Assembly: GCA_910585345.1 (NCBI GenBank)
Contig: CAJUDS010000003.1
Coordinates: 124,001-188,000, forward strand
DNA from: an uncultured Lachnospiraceae bacterium
GTDB lineage: Bacteria > Bacillota > Clostridia > Lachnospirales > Lachnospiraceae
Reading direction: 5' to 3'
Length of the DNA: 64,000 nucleotides
Part shown: positions 7,700 to 15,261 of the stretch, one piece after another
How the letters are laid out: the number at the start of each line of letters is the position of its first letter
Numbering within the stretch: position 1 is the stretch's first letter
Notes under the pieces: generated by a model
Seen by the model: only the letters and a program-made list of their open reading frames with translations
Databases searched by the model: none
Told to the model about the DNA's origin: nothing
Translations under genes and position numbers: made by a program

Positions 7700-9432
7700 T
7701 ACGCAATCGCCTCCTTTTCCATTTGGGATTCATAGATCTCCCTGTATGTCGCACACTGGGCCAGCATTTCTTCATGGCTTCCCATCCCTGAAATTCTGCC
7801 TTCCTCCATCACGATAATGTGATCCGCTTCCATCACGGAAGTAATGCGCTGGGCAATGATAATCTTTGTCGTCTCCCGCAGCGATCCCGAAAAGCTCTTT
7901 CTGATTTCAGCTTCCGTAGCCGTATCGACCGCACTGGTGCTGTCGTCCAGTATCAGTATTTTAGGTCGTTTCAACAACGCTCTGGCGATACACAGCCTCT
8001 GTTTTTGTCCGCCCGACACATTTACGCCGCCCTGGCTGAGATTTGTCTCATAGCCTTCCGGAAAAGAAGAGATAAAACCGGCGGCCTGCGCGGCGGATGC
8101 CGCTGCTTCCATTGTATCCTGATCCGCGCTCTCATCACCCCAGCGCAGGTTTTCCGCGATGCTTCCCGAAAAGAGCACATTTTTCTGCAATACCATACCC
8201 ACGCTGTCACGCAGATGCCGCAGCGAATAGTCCTTTACATTGATACCGTCTATATAAACTCCGCCGCTGTCCGTATCATACAAGCGCGGAATCAACTGTA
8301 CCAGACTCGTTTTTCCGCACCCGGTCGAACCGATGATGCCGACTGTCTCCCCCGCCTCAATCTTAAATGAGATATCTGACAAAACCTTTTCCGCATTGTC
8401 TTTATAATAAGAAAAAGACACATTCCTAAATTCTACCGTTCCCTTTGTAATAACCGCATCCTTCCTGGCGGAATATGCATCCGTCAGATCCACTTCCGTG
8501 TCCAGCACCTCCGTAATACGCCTTAGGCTGGCAACCGCACGGCTGCTCTGCAGCAGCACCATAGCTAGTATCATCAGCGACATCAATACCTGTACAATGT
8601 ATGTGGTAAACGCTGTCAGATCCCCGATCGGCATCGTTCCCGCAAGCACCTGGCGGCCTCCCGTCCATACGACAGCCAGTGTCGTCACGTTCATGGCCAG
8701 CATCATAATCGGCATATTTAAAATAACCACCCGAAACGCACGAAGTCCCGACTGTTTCAGGTCTTCGTTGGAAGCGGCAAACTTCTCCTCCTCAAAGCTG
8801 CCTCTCACAAAAGACTTGATAATACGAACATTGGTCAACGCCTCCTGAATACGGGAGTTGAGCGCGTCTATTTTCTTCTGCATTATTTCAAACCGCGGAA
8901 ACGCCACTTTAATCACCATGCCTATCGCCAGCGCCAGCGCGGGAATGACAATCAATAAGATCAACGCCAGACTGGGATTCATAATAAATGCCATGATGAC
9001 CGCCCCCATCAGCATACCCGGCGCCCGCAGCAGCAGTTTCAGGCCGATCAATATCACATTCTGCACCTGGGTAATATCATTTGTCAGCCTGGTTACCAGA
9101 GAGCCTGTGCTGAATGCGTCTATATTCCGAAAGGAAAAGCTCTGTACTTTTTGGAACACATCGCTGCGCAAATCTCCTGCAAACCCGATCGCCGCCCTGG
9201 CCGCAAAATACGCGCCGCCAATACCGCCCGCCATCATGACCAGTGCGGTCACCAGCATAACGATACCCATTCCCATTATGTAAGGGATATCATGTCTCAC
9301 AGCGCCGATATTGATAATATCCGCCATGAAGGCAGGCAGCAGCACTTCGCCAAGCACCTCTGTCAACATTAGGACGGGACATAGCACAAACGACTTCCAA
9401 TATGGTTTTACATACTTTACATACCGTTTCAT
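7699..9432 (-). CDS. ABC exporter half-transporter, degenerate NBD (heterodimer partner A)
   Basis: 577 aa from the ATG at 9432, chosen because GGAGG lies 6 nt upstream; an in-frame ATG at 9462 has no ribosome site. N-terminal six-helix membrane domain (about 10-300), then Walker A GSTGCGKTSLVQL, signature VSGGQKQRL and Walker B ILILDDSTSAVD. In the last of these an Asp replaces the catalytic Glu, which marks the degenerate ATP site of heterodimeric exporters. The H-loop is in AQRITSV, with Gln in the usual His position, a second sign of degeneracy. It is transcribed first, directly before its partner. Substrate unknown. The promoter upstream (9480-9508) appears to serve the two genes only. 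Confidence 0.93.
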   Translation of the reverse strand: MKRYVKYVKPYWKSFVLCPVLMLTEVLGEVLLPAFMADIINIGAVRHDIPYIMGMGIVMLVTALVMMAGGIGGAYFAARAAIGFAGDLRSDVFQKVQSFSFRNIDAFSTGSLVTRLTNDITQVQNVILIGLKLLLRAPGMLMGAVIMAFIMNPSLALILLIVIPALALAIGMVIKVAFPRFEIMQKKIDALNSRIQEALTNVRIIKSFVRGSFEEEKFAASNEDLKQSGLRAFRVVILNMPIMMLAMNVTTLAVVWTGGRQVLAGTMPIGDLTAFTTYIVQVLMSLMILAMVLLQSSRAVASLRRITEVLDTEVDLTDAYSARKDAVITKGTVEFRNVSFSYYKDNAEKVLSDISFKIEAGETVGIIGSTGCGKTSLVQLIPRLYDTDSGGVYIDGINVKDYSLRHLRDSVGMVLQKNVLFSGSIAENLRWGDESADQDTMEAAASAAQAAGFISSFPEGYETNLSQGGVNVSGGQKQRLCIARALLKRPKILILDDSTSAVDTATEAEIRKSFSGSLRETTKIIIAQRITSVMEADHIIVMEEGRISGMGSHEEMLAQCATYREIYESQMEKEAIA

Positions 9433-9479
9433 AGATACCTCCACATTTCTATCTTTTTCCATTGTGCGTCTGAATTCCT

Positions 9480-9508
9480 ATTTTACGTGTATTTTTTCCG
9501 TTCGTCAA
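9480..9508 (-). promoter_or_regulatory. Promoter of the ABC exporter operon
   Basis: On the minus strand TTGACG (complement of 9503-9508), 17-nt spacer, TAAAAT (complement of 9480-9485), about 50 nt before the start codon of the first ABC gene. Confidence 0.65.
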
Positions 9509-9603
9509 TCTGGTATGGTTAAAAATATCTTAATTGGCTATTTATAGTATGCCACTTTCGCTATACGATAGTTCCAATCAAAAAAAGAAAGAAGGAAACT
9601 CTT

Positions 9604-10182
9604 ATGAAAAACAAAAAAGCCTTTCAGATCGCCTCTACAGGACTGATGGCCGCATTATCGTATGTGGTATTTACTTTTTTACAGATCAAAATCACGCTGC
9701 CCGGCGGAGACGCCACTTCCATTCATCTGGGAAACGCAGTATGCGTCCTTGGCGCCCTGATTCTCGGCGGATTTTACGGAGGGCTTGGAGGAGCCGTCGG
9801 CATGGCCATCGGCGATCTGCTTGATCCTGTCTATGTAATCTATGTGCCGAAGACACTGGTTCTGAAACTGTGCATTGGTATGATCACGGGACTGGTCGCC
9901 CACCGGTTTGGCCATATTACCCATTCCGATGACCGCAGGCATATTTTCCGCTGGACAATACTGGCAGGCGCTGCCGGCCTTCTGTTTAACGCCGTGTTCG
10001 ACCCGCTGTTCGGCTATTATTATAAGCTGCTCATTCTGGGAAAACCCGCGGCGGAACTGGCGCTCGTATACAATGTGGCCTCCTCGGCCTTTAACGCCGC
10101 CGCCTCTCTCATAACCGCTACGATCATTTACATGGCTCTGCTCCCCGCCCTGAAGAAATCAGGATTATTCATCAAGCTATAG
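9604..10182 (+). CDS. ECF transporter S component, substrate not assigned
   Basis: 192 aa, very hydrophobic, with about five to six membrane segments (about 8-30, 40-65, 75-105, 115-140, 150-178). It has the glycine-rich GNAVCVLGALILGGFYGGLG element followed by GMAIGDLLDP, typical of small substrate-binding subunits of energy-coupling-factor transporters that take up vitamins or related molecules. It would share an EcfA/A'/T module encoded elsewhere, as none is in the window. A pyridoxal kinase gene lies 3 kb downstream, but the two are not in one operon, so a vitamin B6 substrate is only a guess. GAAGGAAACTCTT precedes the ATG. Followed at once by a palindromic repeat element. Confidence 0.8.
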   Translation: MKNKKAFQIASTGLMAALSYVVFTFLQIKITLPGGDATSIHLGNAVCVLGALILGGFYGGLGGAVGMAIGDLLDPVYVIYVPKTLVLKLCIGMITGLVAHRFGHITHSDDRRHIFRWTILAGAAGLLFNAVFDPLFGYYYKLLILGKPAAELALVYNVASSAFNAAASLITATIIYMALLPALKKSGLFIKL

Positions 10183-10227
10183 CTGTGCGCTGGCGCGGCA
10201 GGCAGCCATCGCCTGTTTGTCTCTGAC

Positions 10228-10493
10228 CACGGAAATCAAGTTTTCGTTTATTGGAACAAATAGATTGAGGAGCGTTCCATTGTGAAGGATATTAGAAACT
10301 CTTCGTGTCCCGCCCTCTGCCAGCAGTTTCCGGACACGGATGTCCGGAAAAGGCCGCCCGCGCCCGGACGGCGCGTTAGGGTCGTCTGCGTTAAAATTCC
10401 ATAACCTTTTCGGGACACTTAGAGTTTCTTATATCCGTAACCTGGAACACGAATCAAATATTTGTGCGCAATAACGAAAACTTGATTTCCGTG
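10228..10493. repeat. Long palindromic repeat element, copy 1 (266 bp)
   Basis: The ends are CACGGAAATCAAGTTTTCG and its exact complement (21 bp perfectly paired in all). Pairing continues with interruptions to about 85 nt per arm, for example AGAAACTCTTCGTGTCCCG against CGGGACACTTAGAGTTTCT. The roughly 95-nt centre carries its own hairpin TTTCCGGACA-CGGA-TGTCCGGAAA. Related copies lie at 45096-45292 (inverted, centre deleted) and 56432-56699. No ORF and no clear target-site duplication were seen. It lies between convergent genes (ECF S component and PspC). It could be a MITE-like element or a structured RNA. Confidence 0.9.
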
Positions 10494-10543
10494 CGCCCTG
10501 ACAAGCGGCTGCGGGCCCCCGCCAAAGCCGGCCGCAGAGTCTT

Positions 10544-10741
10544 TCACGGTTCATCAGGCATAACGACAGCCGCGATAAAATAAATCAAAACCGCCATGCC
10601 AAAACTGAAAAAAATAAACAAAATCCAAAGAAGCCTGATCACCGTAGGATCAATGTTCAGATATTCCCCGATACCGCCGCACACACCGCACAGCATCTTC
10701 TTCGTCCTGCTCCGCACCAGTTTCTTATAATCATTTCCCAT
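10544..10741 (-). CDS. PspC domain membrane protein
   Basis: 65 aa from the ATG at 10741, set by GGAGGAAATGAAA upstream; ATGs further 5' sit on top of that site. The PspC signature runs through KKMLCGVCGGIGEYLNIDPT and is followed by one or two membrane segments (LLWILFIFFSFGMAVLIYFIAAVV). PspC proteins are inner-membrane partners in envelope stress responses. Here it is the last gene of a padR-DUF1700-DUF4097-pspC unit, overlapping the DUF4097 gene by 11 nt. That linkage, known from other Firmicutes, suggests a membrane or envelope-stress sensing unit under PadR control (inference). Confidence 0.9.
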   Translation of the reverse strand: MGNDYKKLVRSRTKKMLCGVCGGIGEYLNIDPTVIRLLWILFIFFSFGMAVLIYFIAAVVMPDEP

Positions 10742-11606
10742 TTTCATTTCCTCCATTCTCATAAAATGTAATCGTTACCGTTCCCATACCGCAGGCCAGA
10801 TTCATCGTCTGGTCCGCACTGTTATCCAGCCAATGGTCAAAAAGTATATCCGGGGCATCCATTCCTTCTATTATAATATCGCCCATGGCGCCTTCTGTCT
10901 TGTAATTGAAATCCTTCTCCGCGCCCTCGATCGCCATCGTAACGGCTCCCATGCCGCATTCCGCCTGCACGTCTCCCCGTACCCGGCCCTGCCAGGAAAA
11001 TTCCCCCATCCCGGTTTCAATGACCAGATCGGTCACATCCCCGTCCGCAATCTCCATTGCACCCGAACCTACCGTCAGTACGGCACTGTTCGCCCGCAGA
11101 TCACGGATCGAAAACACGCCCGCGCCTGCTTCCAGAAAAAACGCATCCGCAGATAACTCTTCTCCATACAAAGCGCCGCCGCCAATTGTGATTTCCATCT
11201 CATCCGGCTGTGCATACGCAGGAATATAGAGTGTCATGCTGCTTTTCCCGCCGAACACAGCTCCGTCCGCCTCCACGCGCAGGACTGCCCCTTCCCTGTC
11301 ACACCGCAGAGTTTCCATGTTTTTTGCCGCTATCCCATAGAAATCCTCCTGTGTCCTGACGACTGTCACTTCGCACTGTGCCGCTTCTATGCAGACTTCT
11401 GCCACCTCGTCAAAGCGGGCAATTTCCATATCTTCATAAAAGGGCCGGATATCTGCGGTACGCTCTGTCAATCCATAGGCTTTCTGCCGCAAAATCTGTC
11501 CCGCCGACACGTATCCTCCGAACACACTTCCCATGACGACGCTTGCCAGCCCCATTCCAGCCAATCCGCCAATCACTGTCAAAGAGATTTTCCAAAACCG
11601 GTTCAT
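10731..11606 (-). CDS. DUF4097 family beta-strand repeat protein, membrane-anchored
   Basis: 291 aa from the ATG at 11606, which overlaps the upstream stop as ATGA. One N-terminal membrane anchor (about 7-29, ISLTVIGGLAGMGLASVVMG) is followed by an extracytoplasmic domain of repeating short strands such as MEITIGGGALYGEELSAD and LVIETGMGEFSWQGRVRGDV, the DUF4097/DUF2154-like adhesin-type beta-helix. Lys is scarce and the protein is acidic. The 3' end overlaps pspC by 11 nt. The genes on either side point to a PadR-controlled envelope function; no enzymatic residues are apparent. Confidence 0.85.
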   Translation of the reverse strand: MNRFWKISLTVIGGLAGMGLASVVMGSVFGGYVSAGQILRQKAYGLTERTADIRPFYEDMEIARFDEVAEVCIEAAQCEVTVVRTQEDFYGIAAKNMETLRCDREGAVLRVEADGAVFGGKSSMTLYIPAYAQPDEMEITIGGGALYGEELSADAFFLEAGAGVFSIRDLRANSAVLTVGSGAMEIADGDVTDLVIETGMGEFSWQGRVRGDVQAECGMGAVTMAIEGAEKDFNYKTEGAMGDIIIEGMDAPDILFDHWLDNSADQTMNLACGMGTVTITFYENGGNENGK

Positions 11607-12307
11607 TTCGATACACCCGCCTTTCTCCTGCCATGAAACGGCCCCCGGCACAGATTGACAAATGCTTTAAACAGAGCAATACTGCATTTCAGCAATGCCC
11701 AGCCAAACAGCAGCATGAGCAGCGCACCAACCGCTGCCAGCAGCAGTCCGGCCCCAAACAATACCGCCGCTCCCGCAGGCACTGCAAACACCTTGCCGAT
11801 ACCTATCACCGCCACGCAAATGCCGCCGGCAAACAATACGGCGCCCACAGCGAACAACGCCGCGATCACCGCCGCCGCCGCAATAAGCAGTCCGATCACC
11901 GCTGCTGCAAGCGCTATGGCAAGCGGCACACAAACCGGAGCCAGAAAAATGCAGAGAAGCGCAAGCGCAAGCAGCTTCCACCCGTTCACACGACGCTCCT
12001 TTGCTTTGCCCGTATCCCTGTTCTCTTCCCATTCCACATCCTGTTTTTTAGCAGGACACTGCTTATCCTCTCCGGCTGAAAACCCCTGTTCCGTAAACTC
12101 GCCGTTCTCCAGTTTTCCTTCCATACCGTTTCTGATGCTTTCCGCCAGTTTTTCGGGACTCTCCCATTCTGCCAGCACTTTCTGCTCGTTTTCCACTCCT
12201 GCATCATCCAGATAGTCATTATAATACTGCAGCGCCGCTTCTCTCTCCTCCTCGGAAACCGCAAAGAGCGCACCGCGGAGCTCATTCATGAATTCCTTAC
12301 GATTCAT
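11603..12307 (-). CDS. DUF1700 family membrane protein
   Basis: 234 aa from the ATG at 12307, which overlaps the padR stop codon (ATGA, 4 nt). The N-terminal about 75 residues, NRKEFMNELRGALFAVSEEE through YYNDYLDDAG and WESPEKLAESIRNG, are a clear DUF1700 cytosolic helical domain. The C-terminal half (about 110-215) is Ala/Val/Leu-rich with three to four membrane helices and little else. DUF1700 genes are regularly found directly after padR genes; their protein probably relays or anchors the unit in the membrane, but no biochemical role is established. Confidence 0.85.
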   Translation of the reverse strand: MNRKEFMNELRGALFAVSEEEREAALQYYNDYLDDAGVENEQKVLAEWESPEKLAESIRNGMEGKLENGEFTEQGFSAGEDKQCPAKKQDVEWEENRDTGKAKERRVNGWKLLALALLCIFLAPVCVPLAIALAAAVIGLLIAAAAVIAALFAVGAVLFAGGICVAVIGIGKVFAVPAGAAVLFGAGLLLAAVGALLMLLFGWALLKCSIALFKAFVNLCRGPFHGRRKAGVSK

Positions 12308-12627
12308 TTGCCAATTCCTCCCTGAAAAATTCCGGTAATTTTTGCCGCATACCGGGACCACTCTCCCTCATACAGATTCAACTGCAGCCGCCCCCTTTCC
12401 GTTATCTTATAATACCGTCTGTTTCTGCCTCCGTACTCTTTGTCATATACTTCCAGACACTGGTCCTTCTGCAGCCTGCGCAGCACCGGATATAGGGTTG
12501 ACTCCGACACTTCAATGGCGCCCCTGACCTCCTGGGTGATCTTATACCCGTATGTCCCCTCCATCTCTCTGGATACCACAGCCAGCACGATCGCATCTAA
12601 CAGCGCCGCCCCTGTATTAAATACCAT
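12304..12627 (-). CDS. PadR-family transcriptional regulator
   Basis: 107 aa from the ATG at 12627 (AGGAG 7 nt upstream; an ATG two codons earlier sits too close to that site). It is a winged-helix PadR protein: LLDAIVLAVVSREMEGTYGY, the wing/recognition region VSESTLYPVLRRLQKDQCLE, and YYKITERGRLQLNLYEGEW. It is first in a four-gene unit with DUF1700, DUF4097 and pspC, joined by ATGA overlaps. PadR proteins usually repress their own operon. The promoter region is strongly AT-rich with palindromic ATAT/TATA elements around the -10, a plausible operator. The inducing signal is unknown; cell-envelope agents induce related systems. Confidence 0.93.
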   Translation of the reverse strand: MVFNTGAALLDAIVLAVVSREMEGTYGYKITQEVRGAIEVSESTLYPVLRRLQKDQCLEVYDKEYGGRNRRYYKITERGRLQLNLYEGEWSRYAAKITGIFQGGIGK

Positions 12628-12681
12628 TTCCATACTCCTTTCCGGTTATATTATATAGAGTATAATATTGTATTTTCTAAT

Positions 12682-12710
12682 ACTATATATCATATAATAT
12701 TATTTGTCAA
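12682..12710 (-). promoter_or_regulatory. Promoter of the padR operon
   Basis: On the minus strand TTGACA (complement of 12705-12710), 17-nt spacer, TATAGT (complement of 12682-12687). The surrounding 60 nt are almost pure A/T with symmetric TATA/ATAT tracts, a likely PadR binding region. Confidence 0.75.
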
Positions 12711-12837
12711 CAAATATTTAATCTCCTGCGCTTCCCTGAAATGCTCTTTTGACCGGTGTGTGAATGTTCTGTTTGTACAAATTCCCGGCAGCATTTTGTT
12801 TGTGAAAAAATGGGGAAACCCGAATTTTCTTGAAAAC

Positions 12838-12900
12838 TTGAAAAAAGCATATTGTTTGGTTACAATAAAAAGCGTCAGTTCCGAAAGGAATCTGACGCTT
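12838..12900 (+). promoter_or_regulatory. Promoter and 5'-end hairpin of pyridoxal kinase gene
   Basis: TTGAAA (12838-12843), 17-nt spacer and TACAAT (12861-12866) form a good promoter. The transcript would begin at or within a strong hairpin: AAGCGTCAG(TTCC)GAAA(GGAA)T-CTGACGCTT, 12870-12900. It is placed at the very 5' end, about 28 nt before the start codon and without a T-run, so an mRNA-stabilising or attenuating structure is more likely than a terminator. Confidence 0.6.
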
Positions 12901-12928
12901 ATCTGAATTGATAGAAAGTGTGACGACT

Positions 12929-13807
12929 ATGAAATATCCTATTTCTTCCGCAATGCCGATCCCCAAAAAGGCTGTGGTAATAAACGATCTGACAGGTTTC
13001 GGCCGCTGCTCTTTGTCGGTGGTCCTTCCTGTTATCAATGCCATGCATGTACAGGCCTGTCCTGTAGCTACCTCCATCTTCTCAAATCATATGGGGTTTC
13101 CTTCCTATTATTATAAGGATCTGACGGACAGCCTTGCTCCCTGTTTCCATCAATACGACGAACTGCAGCTTAATTTTGACGGTATCTGCTGCGGTTTTCT
13201 GAATTCTCCCAAACAGTTTCATGACATAAGACAGTTTCTAGAAAAACAGCGGCAAAACAGCAATCCCCTTATCCTCATTGATCCGGTCATGGGAGACCAT
13301 GGAAAACCATACCGGCTGGTAACAGAGCAAATCCGCCGGGAAATGAAATGTCTGATCTCTTATGCAACCATTCTGACACCGAACCTGACGGAAAGCTGCA
13401 TGCTGACTGACACCCCATTTCCCGACGGCCCGCCCGCACAGTCCTTTCTGCAGGAACTTACCGGAAAACTGCTGGATCTCGGCATACAAAAGGTCGCTGT
13501 CACCGGAATTACCTACGATAACTATGTGATGAACTATTGTATGGAAAAAACGCAGTCCGGCGTCCATACCTTCTCCTATCAGGTATCTTCCAACGGTGAA
13601 TCGCGCCCCGGGACCGGAGACATTTTTGCCGCCATACTCACTGCAGATGCCCTGAACCATGTTCCCTTTGAAAGCTCTGTGAAAAAGGCGGCAGATTTTA
13701 TCCGCCTCTGCGTCAATGCCTCCTCTCAGGCGCATATACCGGTCAGAGAAGGCGTTCTCTTCGAAAATTATCTTCCTATACTATGGGAAGCCAGCGCACC
13801 GGAATAA
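12929..13807 (+). CDS. Pyridoxal / pyridoxamine kinase (PfkB-like superfamily)
   Basis: 292 aa from the ATG at 12929; the longer frame would need a TTG codon. It phosphorylates B6 vitamers with ATP to give PLP or precursors, in the cytoplasm. Family marks are KAVVINDLTGFGRCSLSVVLP at the N terminus (vitamer-binding strand and turn), LILIDPVMGDHGKPYR (metal/phosphate-binding DPVMGD), ILTPNLTES, and the anion hole and catalytic Asp in SRPGTGDIFAAILTADAL (GTGD). These match PdxK/PdxY-type kinases rather than ThiD-type HMP kinases. It is followed 83 nt later by a PLP-dependent aldolase gene, a sensible pairing. The ribosome site (GAAAGTG) is weak. Confidence 0.87.
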   Translation: MKYPISSAMPIPKKAVVINDLTGFGRCSLSVVLPVINAMHVQACPVATSIFSNHMGFPSYYYKDLTDSLAPCFHQYDELQLNFDGICCGFLNSPKQFHDIRQFLEKQRQNSNPLILIDPVMGDHGKPYRLVTEQIRREMKCLISYATILTPNLTESCMLTDTPFPDGPPAQSFLQELTGKLLDLGIQKVAVTGITYDNYVMNYCMEKTQSGVHTFSYQVSSNGESRPGTGDIFAAILTADALNHVPFESSVKKAADFIRLCVNASSQAHIPVREGVLFENYLPILWEASAPE

Positions 13808-13890
13808 CAGATACACACCGCCGATACTTCATGCCGGTCAGCATTGAGCAACCGGCAAAAACATGCTGAAAAGAAAAGGAGAAACATACC

Positions 13891-14928
13891 ATGATACGAT
13901 TTGAATGCGACTATCTGGAAGGGGCCCATCCTCTGATACTGCAGCGGCTGGCCGAAACGAATATGGAACAGACCCCGGGATACGGCACAGATATCCACAG
14001 TGAAAATGCCCGCAGGCTGATTTGTGCGGCATGCAAAGCCCCAAAAGCCAAAGTGCACCTGCTGGTAGGCGGAACACAGGCCAACGCCGTTGTAATTTCA
14101 TCCGTTCTGCGTCCTCATCAGGGCGTGATCTGCGCCGATACCGGGCATATCAATATCCATGAAAGCGGCGCTATTGAAGCGGGCGGACATAAAGTTCTGC
14201 CCATCCCGTCCAAAGATGGAAAACTGCATGCCGCCGCTGTCAAGGTGTGCTGCGATAACCATTACCAGGACGACAGCCAGGAACATATGGTGCAGCCAGC
14301 CATGGTTTACATTTCCCAGCCTACGGAAAACGGAACCCTTTATTCCAAGGAAGAGTTGCACCAGCTTGCCGCCATCTGCCGGGAATACTCCCTCCCCCTC
14401 TATCTTGACGGCGCCAGACTCAGCTATGGACTGGCCTCTCCCAAAAACGATCTGTCGCTTCCGGAAATTGCCGCGCTTTGTGATATATTTTATATCGGAG
14501 GCACCAAAACAGGCGCCTTGTTTGGCGAAGCAGTCGTCATTACAAACCCCGCTCTGCAAAAAGACTTCCGCTATCTGATCAAGCAGCACGGCGCTCTGCT
14601 GGCCAAAGGCAGACTATTGGGCATCCAGTTTGAAACCCTCTTTACCGACGATTTATACATGCGGATTGCACGCCATGCTGTTGACATGGCGCTGCAAATC
14701 AAAACGGCGCTGACAGAAAAAGGAATTCCTCTTTTCTACGATTCCTACACCAATCAACAGTTTCCCATTCTGACCCGCGCACAAGCCGATACGCTCGCAC
14801 ATGATTTTGCCTTCAGCCATTGGATGCATACCGCGGATGAAAAGACCGTCATACGTCTGTGTACCTCATGGGCTACGCTGCCGGAACATACTGCACAGTT
14901 ATGCAATGCGATACGCAGCAGATTATAA
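13891..14928 (+). CDS. Threonine aldolase family PLP enzyme (low-specificity L-threonine aldolase type)
   Basis: 345 aa, fold type I PLP enzyme. Family marks are FECDYLEGAHP near the N terminus, the YGTDIHSENARRLI region, HLLVGGTQANAVVISSVLRP (cofactor phosphate grip), HINIHESGAIEAGGHK with the stacking His, LYLDGARLSYGL (Asp that pairs the pyridine N), and FYIGGTKTGALFGEA, whose Lys is the Schiff-base residue. The likely reaction is cleavage of L-threonine or L-allo-threonine to glycine and acetaldehyde, but several side reactions occur in this family. AAAGGAGAAACATACC precedes the ATG. It lies in the same direction as the pyridoxal kinase gene, 83 nt downstream. Function is assigned at family level. 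Confidence 0.88.
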   Translation: MIRFECDYLEGAHPLILQRLAETNMEQTPGYGTDIHSENARRLICAACKAPKAKVHLLVGGTQANAVVISSVLRPHQGVICADTGHINIHESGAIEAGGHKVLPIPSKDGKLHAAAVKVCCDNHYQDDSQEHMVQPAMVYISQPTENGTLYSKEELHQLAAICREYSLPLYLDGARLSYGLASPKNDLSLPEIAALCDIFYIGGTKTGALFGEAVVITNPALQKDFRYLIKQHGALLAKGRLLGIQFETLFTDDLYMRIARHAVDMALQIKTALTEKGIPLFYDSYTNQQFPILTRAQADTLAHDFAFSHWMHTADEKTVIRLCTSWATLPEHTAQLCNAIRSRL

Positions 14929-15261
14929 TGTTTACATAAAATTGAAATATCTCTCTTTATTTTAGCAAATACCCTGCCAGCCTTGCAGTACAACTTGCAG
15001 AATGTGTCGCGGCTAAAAATGACATGCAATGCATTTTAAATGTCACAATATTGAGAAATCCACACTTTCCACAAAGTTATCCACAATGACACAACAGTCA
15101 GTTTTAATAAAAAATGCATGTCACTCTTCCATTTTTCGACAATTTAACAGTATTGGTGTACCAGACGGGTCAAAACTGTTACAACATAATCTGACGGAAT
15201 CAGGTCTTATGTATACTTACAGACCAGTCCGTTCCAGATGTCTCATGAAAGGAAAAGCGTT
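14929..15261. other. Intergenic region before nfo, no gene seen
   Basis: 333 bp, AT-rich. It contains one exact DnaA-type 9-mer TTATCCACA (15077-15085) flanked by two looser TTCCACA-like words (about 15055-15075). A single exact box is expected by chance in a window this size, so no replication role is claimed. No convincing terminator after the aldolase gene and no ORF. Confidence 0.5.

Noticed and set aside
15077..15085. Exact DnaA-type box TTATCCACA upstream of nfo
   Set aside because: One exact 9-mer is expected about every other window of this size by chance. No cluster of boxes, DUE or dnaA/dnaN genes is nearby.
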